Shown: one piece after another, positions 17,754 through 26,393 of the stretch
Layout of the letters: every line of letters begins with the position of its first letter
Position numbering within the stretch: the first letter of the stretch is position 1
Assembly (NCBI GenBank): GCA_045106735.1
Contig: JBGCEZ010000040.1
Location: forward strand, 1-64,000
Reading direction: 5' to 3'
DNA length: 64,000 bases
DNA from: JBGCEZ01 sp045106735
Lineage (GTDB): Bacteria; Planctomycetota; Phycisphaerae; Phycisphaerales; SM1A02
Notes under the pieces: model-generated
What the model saw: only the letters and a program-made list of their open reading frames with translations
Told to the model about the DNA's origin: nothing
The model's database searches: none
Translations under genes and position numbers: made by a program

Positions 17754-19103
17754 ATGGCCCTCCCGAGCCAGAATGTGGGTGCCGCCCGCACCCGATCGAA
17801 CATGTACCGACGGTCCAACCGCGGTCGCCTGCGATTTGCCGCCGGCGTCGTTGGCGCGGCGGCCGTCACCGGCGCCGTGATCTGGTGGTTTTGGCCGGGT
17901 CGCATGCCCGCTCCGACGCCCGAGCAAATTGCCACCGGCGACCCGAATGCGGCGGCAGACGCCGACCGAAGCCCCGTGGCCTTGGTGCTCGGACCGTCGG
18001 GCGAGTCAGCCGGCGACGCCCGCTCGACGACCGGCGGCGGCTCGGCCTCGTCGCCCGCCGCCACCCCCGAACGAACCTTCGGTGGAACTGCCCCGCCCAA
18101 TGACCGCATGGTGATTGAGCCGGACGCAGCGGCCGCCCGCGCCGAGTCCGAAGCTCGGCGAGCAGCCGACGCGGACGCCGAACGCATCCGCCGACAGAAC
18201 GATTCTCGCGCGCGCGACGCAGCTGCCGCGGCCCGCCGCAACGACCGCGAGGGCACGACCACCGCCCCGCCGGCCACCCCAGACCTCAACCCGCCCCGTC
18301 AGCCGGTCAATACGACGTCCACCGCGGATCAAATTGCCGCGGTGCACGAAGCCCAGGCCGGCATCGACCTGATCCCCAACGATCCCGTGGCCGCACGGCT
18401 CGCGCTGAGCCGCCTGCTCGACTCGGGCCGCCTGCGTGCCCAGGACGCGGACTTCGTGCGCGGCCAACTCGCGAACCTGGCCGATCGCATGGTCTTCAGC
18501 CCGGAAGTCTTCCGCGGCGATCCGTACTCGGTGGAACATCGACTGCAGGACGGCGAGTACCTCTCCACCCTGCCCCGCAAGCACGGCTGGAAAGTCGAGT
18601 GGGAGTTGATCGCCCGGATCAATGGCATCTCGAATCCCAACCGCATCCGACAAGGCCAGCGGATGAAGATTCCCACCGGCCCGTTCCACGTGGTCGTGGA
18701 CAAGACCGACTACCGGATGGACGTCTGGATGGGCGATCCGTCGGACCCGGTCTACGTCCGTTCGTACCCCGTGGGACTCGGCGAATTCAACAAGACGCCG
18801 ACCGGCACCTTCCGCGTGCGGGCCCGCTCCAAGCTCCGCGATCCGGAATGGACGAACCCGCTCACCGGCGAACGCTTTGATGCGTCGAATCCCGACAACC
18901 CGATCGGCGAGTTCTGGATCGGCATCGAAGGCGCGGAGCCGCATTTGGCCGACATCAATGGCTACGGGATCCACGGCACGATCGATCCCGCCTCCATCGG
19001 CAAGCAACGTTCGATGGGATGCGTCCGGATGCTCAACGACGACGTCGAACGGATCTACGAACTGCTGGTCCGGCCGGAGAGCGTGATCGTCATTCGCGAC
19101 TGA
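17754..19103 (+). CDS. membrane-anchored LysM L,D-transpeptidase (YkuD family)
   Basis: A 449-residue envelope enzyme that should form 3-3 peptidoglycan cross-links or attach proteins to the wall. One transmembrane anchor (about residues 28-47) is followed by an Ala/Pro/Arg-rich linker, a LysM peptidoglycan-binding domain (about 258-300, LPRKHGWKVEWELIARINGI) and a YkuD catalytic domain (about 311-449). The active-site signature is intact: GIHGT, then SMGCVRM with the nucleophilic Cys. The ATG at 17754 is preceded by CGAGGAAA, which decides the start. Typical planctomycete genomes were long thought poor in wall enzymes, so an intact domain supports a peptidoglycan wall. The RNase H gene follows after 16 bases. 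Confidence 0.92.
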   Translation: MALPSQNVGAARTRSNMYRRSNRGRLRFAAGVVGAAAVTGAVIWWFWPGRMPAPTPEQIATGDPNAAADADRSPVALVLGPSGESAGDARSTTGGGSASSPAATPERTFGGTAPPNDRMVIEPDAAAARAESEARRAADADAERIRRQNDSRARDAAAAARRNDREGTTTAPPATPDLNPPRQPVNTTSTADQIAAVHEAQAGIDLIPNDPVAARLALSRLLDSGRLRAQDADFVRGQLANLADRMVFSPEVFRGDPYSVEHRLQDGEYLSTLPRKHGWKVEWELIARINGISNPNRIRQGQRMKIPTGPFHVVVDKTDYRMDVWMGDPSDPVYVRSYPVGLGEFNKTPTGTFRVRARSKLRDPEWTNPLTGERFDASNPDNPIGEFWIGIEGAEPHLADINGYGIHGTIDPASIGKQRSMGCVRMLNDDVERIYELLVRPESVIVIRD

Positions 19104-19119
19104 TCGCCCCGAGTACCCC

Positions 19120-19770
19120 ATGGCCACCAAGAAGAAGTTCTACGCCGTTCGCCGCGGCCGCACGCCCGGCGTCTACACCACCTGGGCGGAATGCCAACGG
19201 CAGACCAAGGGCTTCAGCGGCGCGGAGTTCAAGAGCTTCCCGTCGCCGGGCGAAGCCGAGGCGTGGATCGGCGGCTCGGCCGACGGACCGCGCGGCGCGG
19301 CGCCGTCCGCCAGTGGAGGCACGCGAACCCGTCGCGGCAAGGCGGCGGCCGACGAGGGCCCGCGCCCCGAAGCTGGCATCTCGGTGGACGGCGGCTGCCG
19401 CGGCAACCCAGGCCCGATGGACTACCGGGGCGTCGACCTGGCCACCGGTGACGTGGTCTTCAGCGAAGGACCGTACGACGGCGGCACGAACAACCTGGCC
19501 GAGTACCTGGCCATCGTCGACGCCGCCCAGCGACTCGAGCGCGGCGAGCATCCCGGCCCGATCTACAGCGACTCGCGGACGGCCATGGGCTGGGTCGAAC
19601 GCGGCCACCACCGATCGAAGGTCCGCTGGGACCGAGCCGACCCGGCGCTGCGGGTGCTGTGCGATGCAGCCGACGCGTGGCTCGCGGCCCGCGACACGCC
19701 GCCGCCGGTGCACTTCTGGTCGACCAAAGCCTGGGGCGACATCCCCGCCGACTACGGCCGCAAGGGCTGA
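19120..19770 (+). CDS. ribonuclease H with N-terminal viroplasmin (hybrid-binding) domain
   Basis: A 216-residue protein that should cut the RNA strand of RNA-DNA hybrids. Residues 3-50 (KFYAVRRGRTPGVYTTWAEC) form a caulimovirus-type viroplasmin domain, the hybrid-binding module of eukaryotic RNase H1. After a charged linker, the catalytic domain (about 84-216) has the acidic residues in ISVDGGCRGNPG, NNLAEY and YSDSRTAMGWV, with a terminal Asp candidate in WGDIPADY. The central domain is shorter than E. coli RNase HI and lacks its basic protrusion. It probably shares a transcript with the L,D-transpeptidase gene 16 bases upstream. Confidence 0.88.
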   Translation: MATKKKFYAVRRGRTPGVYTTWAECQRQTKGFSGAEFKSFPSPGEAEAWIGGSADGPRGAAPSASGGTRTRRGKAAADEGPRPEAGISVDGGCRGNPGPMDYRGVDLATGDVVFSEGPYDGGTNNLAEYLAIVDAAQRLERGEHPGPIYSDSRTAMGWVERGHHRSKVRWDRADPALRVLCDAADAWLAARDTPPPVHFWSTKAWGDIPADYGRKG

Positions 19771-19870
19771 CGGTCGCCAGGACTGGGGATCGCCGGACTG
19801 ACGATCGCCCGAGCTGAGCGGCGTCGGTTGCCCCAGAGCGCTGGCGAAACGGCAGGACCGATCCCGCCGC

Positions 19871-20272
19871 TCATCCCGCCATCGGCGTACACAACTCAAT
19901 CAGCGAACCTTCTGGCCCGCGCACGTAGGCGACGGTCTGGCCCCAGGGCTTCTCTTCGGCCGCGCGAAGCAATGACGCTCCGGCCGCGAGCGCCGCGTCC
20001 ACCGCGTGCGAGACGTCGTCGACCACGAAGGCAAGCTCGGCCCCGAGCGGTGCGTCGCCGTCGTCCCCCGCTCGATAGCCGCCGGGGAAGTTCGCTGCGC
20101 CCAGTTCGTGGCCGGCGAAGGCCAGGGTCGTCTCACCGGTTGCGAGTTCGGAGTACTGCCCCGATTCGTGCCGCATCCGCAGCTCGAACCCGAAGGCCGC
20201 CCGGTGAAAAGCCACCGCGGCATCGACGTCGGCCACGTACACGATGACGTACCCGAAGCGAGCGGCCGCCAT
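19871..20272 (-). CDS. glyoxalase/bleomycin-resistance (VOC) family protein
   Basis: A 133-residue single VOC module (two beta-alpha-beta-beta-beta units) starting MAAARFGYVIVYVADVDAAV and ending DPEGSLIEL-type sequence (here GPEGSLIELCTP). It contains the recurring A(I/F)xVDDVSHAVDAALAAGA second half, and a metal-site Glu near the end. VOC proteins cover lyases, dioxygenases and antibiotic-binding proteins, so the substrate cannot be stated. Its ATG overlaps the porin stop by one base (TGATG), so it is coupled to the upstream porin gene. Confidence 0.85.
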   Translation of the reverse strand: MAAARFGYVIVYVADVDAAVAFHRAAFGFELRMRHESGQYSELATGETTLAFAGHELGAANFPGGYRAGDDGDAPLGAELAFVVDDVSHAVDAALAAGASLLRAAEEKPWGQTVAYVRGPEGSLIELCTPMAG

Positions 20273-21822
20273 CAGAACATCAACTGGAACTGGCTGCGGA
20301 AGACCCACTGGTGCTCATCGCCGCGCTGGTCCTGTCGCACGCCGGCCAGATCACTGGCCCACACGAAGTCGATGATGCTCTCGGCGAAGCCGAAGTCCAT
20401 GGTGAACTTCGCATCGTGTCCGTCGACGTACCAATTCCAACCGGCGAAGAACATGTTCAGGTCGGCCTGCTGGACACCCTCGGTCTGGCCCCATTCCCAG
20501 CGGCCGAAGAACTCGTGCTCCGGCGTGAGGTACCAACCGCCCTGGATCATCGCCCCGTAGAACTCGAACTGCGAACCCGGCGAGTCGACGTATTGGTAGA
20601 TGAACGAGCCAAAGATGTTCGCCCCGCCGAATTCGACGGACAGATCGGCCGCGGCCCCGTACCAGCGGACTTCATTGCGACCACCGGAAGGGTTGCCATC
20701 GCTGTCGGTTTCGCTGACGTGACCGGCGATGCCAAACAGCATGCCAAAGTCATCGGTCATCGGGCTCGTGAAGTCGTGGAATTGATTCCAGTCACCCGCG
20801 AGCAGCATTTCGTATCGACCGGCGAAGGCGTACTCGAAGTCCTGCCGCAAAGCGTTGCTGTTGATGCGGGGTTCTTCGTCCACGAGACCGACGCGGTTGG
20901 ACGACGCCAGGTCATCGGTCGGACCGTCGTTCATCGAGAAGCGAGCCCGCTCGGTCTCGCCTTCCCACTGGATCTCGATGCCCTGAGAGCGGCCGATGTT
21001 CAGGCCTTCGTTCAACAGCGAGCGTTCGACGGCCAGACCACGGCCCGGTTCGACCAACTCTTCGCGGTTGAAGGGAAGCTTGAACTGACCGAAGCGCACC
21101 CGCCAATTCTCGGCGAAGCGGTACCGAACCCAGAAGTCCTTCAGATAGAACAATCCGGTCGGCAAGTTGGCGGCGGATGACCCGTTCCCGAAGAACCGCT
21201 GGTTCCGCGTCGGATCAGTTCGGACCATGAAGTCGAGGTCGGGCGTGAAGATATGCCCGGACAACGAAAGTTCGGCCCGCGAGATTTCGAAGCCGTCCCG
21301 CACGCGGTCGCTGAGGCCGCGTTCCACATGGTTCAGGATGTACCGGGTCTGGGCCAGAACGCCGAGGTTCAGGCGAAACCGGCCTTCGGGATCCTGCAGA
21401 AAGAATCCGCCGTCCCATCCGGCCACGTATCCCGCCGAGAGCAAACTGGTCCGCGCGTCGACGTCGGCAACCACGCCGGCGACGAGGGCCGAAATCTCGG
21501 CCGAGCGACGATCCGATGAACGCTGCTCCCAGCCGGCATCGCGGAGGTCGCGGAATTCGCGTCGCAGTTGGTCGCCTTCGGTCCGGGCGCGTTCGATCTC
21601 CTGCCGCAGCTGCGTCAGGTCAAGCGTTTCACCGCCGCCGGCCACGTCCGCATTGGCCGAGACCGCGCTGGCGGGAGCCGCCGCCGCACCGACCGCGATC
21701 GCCACGGCCACGACCGGAGCGATCGTCGCGGCAGCGACGGTCACGCGGCGCCACCCGGCGGCCATGGCCCCCCGGAAGCCTCGGGAGGACCGTCCATGGT
21801 CTGTCTTGGAGCGTTGGAACAT
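20272..21822 (-). CDS. OprO/OprP-like outer-membrane porin (copy 1)
   Basis: A 516-residue phosphate-selective-type porin. A long Arg-containing signal region (residues about 1-55, hydrophobic VAVAIAVGAAAAPASA) precedes a short coiled-coil (LTQLRQEIERARTEGDQLRREF), then a beta-barrel beginning GYVAGWDGGFFLQDPEGRFRL. Barrel strands with aromatic girdles run to the C-terminal beta-signal FRSQFQLMF, which ends in Phe as required for BAM recognition. AAGGAG precedes the ATG. It is clearly paralogous to the gene immediately upstream (21834-23327). Ion selectivity cannot be told from sequence alone. Confidence 0.9.
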   Translation of the reverse strand: MFQRSKTDHGRSSRGFRGAMAAGWRRVTVAAATIAPVVAVAIAVGAAAAPASAVSANADVAGGGETLDLTQLRQEIERARTEGDQLRREFRDLRDAGWEQRSSDRRSAEISALVAGVVADVDARTSLLSAGYVAGWDGGFFLQDPEGRFRLNLGVLAQTRYILNHVERGLSDRVRDGFEISRAELSLSGHIFTPDLDFMVRTDPTRNQRFFGNGSSAANLPTGLFYLKDFWVRYRFAENWRVRFGQFKLPFNREELVEPGRGLAVERSLLNEGLNIGRSQGIEIQWEGETERARFSMNDGPTDDLASSNRVGLVDEEPRINSNALRQDFEYAFAGRYEMLLAGDWNQFHDFTSPMTDDFGMLFGIAGHVSETDSDGNPSGGRNEVRWYGAAADLSVEFGGANIFGSFIYQYVDSPGSQFEFYGAMIQGGWYLTPEHEFFGRWEWGQTEGVQQADLNMFFAGWNWYVDGHDAKFTMDFGFAESIIDFVWASDLAGVRQDQRGDEHQWVFRSQFQLMF

Positions 21823-21833
21823 GCCGTGGCTCC

Positions 21834-23327
21834 TTAGAACAGCAACTGGAACTGAGATCGGAAGACGAACTGGTACTCGTCACCGGGCTGATCGGTGCGG
21901 TATCCGGCGATGTCCGAATCCCAGATCTGGTTCACCTCGTCGGCGGCGATGCCGAGGTCGAGGGTGAACTTGGCGTCGTGTCCGTCGATGTACCAGTTCC
22001 AACCGGTGGTCAGCACGTGGATGTCGGGGAAGCCGCTGCCGTCGATCTTGAACTGGCCGTACTCCCAGCGAGCGAACAGCTCGTGCCGCGGAGCCACGTA
22101 GAAGCCGCCCTGGATCACGCCGCCGATGATGTTGATCTGGCCGAAGCCGCCGTTGTCGACGTACTGCCAGATGAACGAGCCGAACATGTTCGCCCCGCCC
22201 CACTCCACCGAAAGGTCGGCGGTGAGACCGGCCCAACTCTGCTCGTTCCGACCGGCCGACGGAGCGCCATTGGTCTCGGTTTGCATCGCGTGTCCGCCGA
22301 CGCCAAAGAGCATCGCGAACTGCTCGCCCGGAGGGCTTGTGAAGTCGCGGAACTGATTCCACTCACCGGCGAGCAACCGCTCCCAGCGCGAGGCAACGGC
22401 CCACTCCACGCCAGCCTGCAAGGCGGCGGTGTTCACGCGGGGGTTGGAGTTGACGATGCCGAGGGGGCTCGTGCCACCGATTTCGTCGGCCGAACCATCA
22501 CTGATGGCCAGGCTCCAACGATCGTTCGGACCGTTCCACGCGAGCTCGATGCCCTGCGAACGACCGATGTTGAGCGATTCGTTCACGAGCGAACGTTCAA
22601 TCGCGAGCTGGTACTGACTGGACACCATCTCTTCGCGGTTGAACGGCAGCTTGAACTGACCGGCGCGGACGGACCACTCGTTGTCGAGTCGGTACCGGAA
22701 CCAGTAGTCACGCAAGTAGAACAGGCCGGTCACGAGTCCCGGTTCGTTCCGCGTGGCGTCGGTCCGCAGCAGGTACTCCAGGTCCGGGCCCAGCACGTGA
22801 CCGCTCAGGGTGAACTTGGTGCGGGTGACTTCGAAGCCGGACCGAACGCTGTCGAGCCGCTCTTCTTGAATGTGGTTGAAGATGAATCGAACCTGGGCGT
22901 GGCCGTCGAACTGCAACCGGAAATTGCCGTCCGGATCCTGCAGGAAGAACGCCCCGTCCCAACCGGCGAGGAAACCGCTCGATTGCAGGCTGCTGCGCTG
23001 GTCGGCGTCGTTGACGACGTCGGTCACCATCGCGCGAATGTCGGCGGCGCGGGCCTCGGTCAGCCAATCGGCGTCCTCGCGGGCCCGCAAACCATCGATC
23101 GAACGCCGGAGATCGGCATTGTCCTCGTTGATCCGCTCGAGCATCTCACGCAACTCGCGCACGTCGTCGGCCGAAGCGGCCTCCGGCGGCGCGGCCGCAG
23201 AAACGCCGGCGAGCGCGGCCATCACGGCCGCCAATCCGGCGGCCACCAACCGAGTACGACCCCGCCCGAAGATGGGCCGGTTCGCGCCGGGGTGACGCCG
23301 ATGCTGGATGGGGGAACTGTCGTCCAT
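21834..23327 (-). CDS. OprO/OprP-like outer-membrane porin (copy 2)
   Basis: A 497-residue porin with the same plan as copy 1: signal region (about residues 25-47), coiled-coil (VRELREMLERINEDNADLRR), barrel start GFLAGWDGAFFLQDPDGNFRL, the shared core FNREE..ERSL.NE.LNIGRSQGIE, GWNWY.DGHDAKFT, and end FRSQFQLLF. The two copies are a tandem duplication with considerable divergence. GAGGAAAG lies upstream of the ATG at 23327. Only 11 bases separate its stop from the copy 1 start, so they form an operon. MmgE/PrpD lies 62 bases upstream on the same strand. Confidence 0.9.
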   Translation of the reverse strand: MDDSSPIQHRRHPGANRPIFGRGRTRLVAAGLAAVMAALAGVSAAAPPEAASADDVRELREMLERINEDNADLRRSIDGLRAREDADWLTEARAADIRAMVTDVVNDADQRSSLQSSGFLAGWDGAFFLQDPDGNFRLQFDGHAQVRFIFNHIQEERLDSVRSGFEVTRTKFTLSGHVLGPDLEYLLRTDATRNEPGLVTGLFYLRDYWFRYRLDNEWSVRAGQFKLPFNREEMVSSQYQLAIERSLVNESLNIGRSQGIELAWNGPNDRWSLAISDGSADEIGGTSPLGIVNSNPRVNTAALQAGVEWAVASRWERLLAGEWNQFRDFTSPPGEQFAMLFGVGGHAMQTETNGAPSAGRNEQSWAGLTADLSVEWGGANMFGSFIWQYVDNGGFGQINIIGGVIQGGFYVAPRHELFARWEYGQFKIDGSGFPDIHVLTTGWNWYIDGHDAKFTLDLGIAADEVNQIWDSDIAGYRTDQPGDEYQFVFRSQFQLLF

Positions 23328-23389
23328 GGTCTTGGCTTTCCTCGCCTCTCCGGCCGGGACCGAATGTCCGGGGGCCGGCGGGATCGAAC

Positions 23390-24955
23390 TCACTCGAACG
23401 GGCCGCGGTCCTTGAGGGTGAACTCGAACAGCGAACCGAGCTGTCCGGCCGGCACATCGGCAATGCCGTTCATACGGTCGATGACCGGACGCGGGTCGTC
23501 CAGGGCCAGCGATCCGAGCAGATCGAACTTCGACGCCAGGATCCCGTCGAGGTCGGCGGTGTCGTTCCGGGCGTGGCCCGAAGGATACATGACCAGCCCG
23601 CTGTCGCTCTCGCGGCCATCGTCGGCGGTGATCCGGATCGACGTCGGGATGCCATCGGGGTACCGATCGTCGTACTCCTGGCCACCATGCTCGAACGTGA
23701 TGAGCTGCATGAGCTTGCGGGTGACCGGGTGGTCGATCGCCGCGGCCGAATAGTCGTCCGGCCCGAGCATGAGGGTCTTCCAGTAGTCGTCGTTGCCGGG
23801 CCCGAGCGTGGTGCTGCCCGTGCTCGCGGCCAGCTCGATCGCCTTCCGGAGCTTGGTCGAGACGATGTAGACCATCGAGTGGTCGGCGGACTGCCGCGTT
23901 CGCGGATCCCGCTTGGCCGGGTCGCCAATGATGCCGAAGGCCGGCTCGTAGGCGACGATCGTGATCGCCTTGATGGCCTCCGGGCTGGCCAGGAGGGCCG
24001 GATCCTTCCGGATCAGGTCGACGAGCCCCTGCAGGGCCCCCGCCGACTGGTGTTCGTACAGGCCGAGCTTGAAGTGCATGCCCATGACGGCGAAGTCGTC
24101 GCCCGAGTGGCTCAGCACCAGATCGAAGGGGCAGTCGCCATTGGTCGGCTCGAACTGCCGCCAGAACGCCTCGGGGTTGCGGAAGATGTCGCGCGGGCCG
24201 AGGAAGCCAGCCTTGGAGCGTTCCATGGCCACGATGGCGGCTTCGGTGCTGATCGCCGCACTCGCACCCTTGGAATCGCTGAGCTGCTTGCCGGCCCGGA
24301 TCGCCCGCCACGGGATGTGGTGGGCGACGAACATGCCGATGGCCGACTCGATCTGCTCCGGGGTGGCCCCGGTCATCGCGCCCCAGGTCGCGGCCGACGC
24401 AATGGCCCCGTGGACGACGTGGTCGATCTTGTAGGTCTTGAGGCTGAAGACCTCGGCCAGACGACCGCGGATCTCGTCGAGCAGGATCATGCCGCGGAGG
24501 GCATCGTCGCCGCTGGCCCCGGTCATCTGGGCCGCGGCGATCGGCACCGCGTAGAAGTCGTTGTGGCCGAATTCGCCGGCGGTGTGCCCGAGCTCGGGGT
24601 TGTAGCCGAAGTTCGTGCCGTTGCTGTCCCACTCACGCACGGCCGAAGCGTTGGCCACGATGGCCTTCTCGGGCCGCACCGGCGTGGTCGACCCGAACAC
24701 GGTCGCGCCGCCGGCGTGGCCGTACGTCAGGGCCTCGGATCGCAGGAGCACCGGGGCGTTGGTGCCCAGGGCCAGGGCCGAGAGGCCGCACAGCGTCGCG
24801 TCGGTGAAGAACCGAATGGTCTGGTCCTTGACCGCCTCAGACGGCTCCCCGAATTCCCGCGCCATGAAGCGGCAGGCGAACTCGCCGATGCCGAGGGCCT
24901 GGTTGGTGTCGCGGGCGAGGATGGTGGCGGTGTCGCTCGGAGCGAGGGTGGTCAT
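23390..24955 (-). CDS. prpD: MmgE/PrpD family protein, probable 2-methylcitrate dehydratase
   Basis: A 521-residue MmgE/PrpD protein. Recognisable blocks are DATLCGLSALA, NASAVREWDSNGTN, HGAIASAATWGAM, ALGIWVAHHIP-type sequence (here GMFVAHHIPWRAI) and KGASAAISTEAA. PrpD dehydrates 2-methylcitrate to 2-methyl-cis-aconitate in propionate breakdown; MmgE and itaconate-related enzymes belong to the same family, so the exact substrate is not certain. No prpB or prpC gene is in the window. It precedes the porin pair on the same strand and may share its transcript. The start ATG has only a weak ribosome-binding site. Confidence 0.85.
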   Translation of the reverse strand: MTTLAPSDTATILARDTNQALGIGEFACRFMAREFGEPSEAVKDQTIRFFTDATLCGLSALALGTNAPVLLRSEALTYGHAGGATVFGSTTPVRPEKAIVANASAVREWDSNGTNFGYNPELGHTAGEFGHNDFYAVPIAAAQMTGASGDDALRGMILLDEIRGRLAEVFSLKTYKIDHVVHGAIASAATWGAMTGATPEQIESAIGMFVAHHIPWRAIRAGKQLSDSKGASAAISTEAAIVAMERSKAGFLGPRDIFRNPEAFWRQFEPTNGDCPFDLVLSHSGDDFAVMGMHFKLGLYEHQSAGALQGLVDLIRKDPALLASPEAIKAITIVAYEPAFGIIGDPAKRDPRTRQSADHSMVYIVSTKLRKAIELAASTGSTTLGPGNDDYWKTLMLGPDDYSAAAIDHPVTRKLMQLITFEHGGQEYDDRYPDGIPTSIRITADDGRESDSGLVMYPSGHARNDTADLDGILASKFDLLGSLALDDPRPVIDRMNGIADVPAGQLGSLFEFTLKDRGPFE

Positions 24956-25094
24956 TGGTTCGACTCAGGCTCGGGGGACGAAGGTCGGAACTGGCCGGCG
25001 GCCGATGCCTGACAGGCACCGAACACCGTCGCCGGCGCAGGGGGCCAAGGGTAACCGGCCCGACCGCCCGATGCACGCCCGGCCGGCGGCCGGC

Positions 25095-26174
25095 TCAGTC
25101 GGCTTTCAAGAAGCCCATCATCTGGTCCACGTGCTCGGCCGCCCCCATGACCACGCTGGTCCGCTCGTGCAGGGCTTCGGGCCGAATGTCGAGGATCCGC
25201 TCGGTGCCGGCGAACGCCTTGCCACCGGCTTGCTCGACGATCATCGCCATCGGATTGGCCTCGTACATCGTGCGAAGCTTGCCGCCCGGATGCGACTTCG
25301 TCGGCGGGTACAGGAACACCCCGCCCTGCAGAAGCGTGCGGTGGATGTCGGCCACCATCGACCCGATGTACCGGCTCGACCAGCCTTGCTCGTGGCACTG
25401 CCGCAGGAATGCCTGGTACGGCTCGGGGAACGAACTCGTGTACGCCTCGTTGACCGAATACACCTTGTGGCCCGACGGAATGCGGAGCCCGCCGGCCACG
25501 AGGACGAATGCCCCGATGGACTGATCGAGCACGAACATGTCGACGCCATTGCCCGTGGTCAGCACGAACACGGTCGACGAGCCGTACAGCACGTAGCCGG
25601 CCGCGGCCTGCCGCCAGCCGGGCTGCAGGTAGTGCGGTACGTCACGCGGCTTGCGGCGATCGTTCCGCAACACACTGAAAATCGTGCCCACGCCGACGCC
25701 GTAGTTGAGATTCGACGAGCCATCCAGCGGGTCAAAGAGCACGCAGTAGCGTCCACCGTCGTCCCGCGAACGCAGGACCATCGGTTCGTCTTCTTCCTCG
25801 CTGGCCAGCACCGCGATGTTGGCCCGCTCGCCCAAGCACCGCACGATGATCTCGTTGGCGATGATGTCGAGCTTCTGCTGCTGCTCGCCCTGCACGTTCG
25901 TGTCGCCGTGGTCGCCGAGGACATCCTCGATGCGGGCCCGCCGCACCTTGTTGGCGATGGTCTTGCCGGCGAGGGCGATGGCCGACAGGATCCACGAGAA
26001 GTCGCCGGTTGCCCCGGGGTACTTCTGCTCTTCCGAGAGGATGTGGCTCTGGAGGCTGGTGAGGTTGTCCCGCGTGTACATCGGACGGACCACGGCCGCA
26101 TGGGGTTCGAGCGGGCCCGAGCCGCCGGGGGCGTCCGAGGGGCGGGCGGAGCTGGAGTCGGCGGCGTCGGCCAT
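25095..26174 (-). CDS. fbp: class I fructose-1,6-bisphosphatase
   Basis: A 359-residue gluconeogenic phosphatase that hydrolyses fructose-1,6-bisphosphate to fructose-6-phosphate. The metal-binding signature FDPLDGSSNLNYGVGVGTIF is complete, preceded by ASEEEDEP, and the sugar-binding region SSRYIGSMVADIHRTLLQGG and GGVFLYPPTKSHPGGKLR are present. The first 30 residues are an extra low-complexity extension. AAGGATCC before the ATG at 26174 supports the start; upstream in-frame codons give poor sequence. It is divergent from the thiolase gene across a shared promoter region. Confidence 0.95.
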   Translation of the reverse strand: MADAADSSSARPSDAPGGSGPLEPHAAVVRPMYTRDNLTSLQSHILSEEQKYPGATGDFSWILSAIALAGKTIANKVRRARIEDVLGDHGDTNVQGEQQQKLDIIANEIIVRCLGERANIAVLASEEEDEPMVLRSRDDGGRYCVLFDPLDGSSNLNYGVGVGTIFSVLRNDRRKPRDVPHYLQPGWRQAAAGYVLYGSSTVFVLTTGNGVDMFVLDQSIGAFVLVAGGLRIPSGHKVYSVNEAYTSSFPEPYQAFLRQCHEQGWSSRYIGSMVADIHRTLLQGGVFLYPPTKSHPGGKLRTMYEANPMAMIVEQAGGKAFAGTERILDIRPEALHERTSVVMGAAEHVDQMMGFLKAD

Positions 26175-26256
26175 CGTGCGGGGATCCTTGGGGCGTTTCG
26201 GGGAGGCGCGGCGCGTTTCAGGGCGTCTCCACCGGATCGCCACCGCTCGGACCGGC

Positions 26257-26264
26257 ACTATACT
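26257..26264. promoter_or_regulatory. candidate bidirectional -10 element between fbp and thiolase
   Basis: ACTATACT gives TATACT on the plus strand (26259-26264) and TATAGT on the minus strand (26262-26257). Both are close to the sigma-70 -10 consensus and they overlap by four bases. It lies 83 bases from the fbp start and 130 bases from the thiolase start. No clear -35 hexamer is seen on either side. Confidence 0.5.
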
Positions 26265-26393
26265 CGCCCCCCCGATTGCTCCCGCCGCCCACCGTTCGGC
26301 GGCTCCCGGGGCCCGCAATCGACGAATGAACCCGGCGATCGCCCGTCACCGCGGGCCGCCCCACTTGCCCGCATTTGCCCGGAAGGACCCTCC

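Noticed and set aside
24615..26393. Long N-terminal extension of the thiolase gene
   Set aside because: The extension covers antisense of fbp and PrpD; the ribosome-binding site and family start place the thiolase start at 26394.
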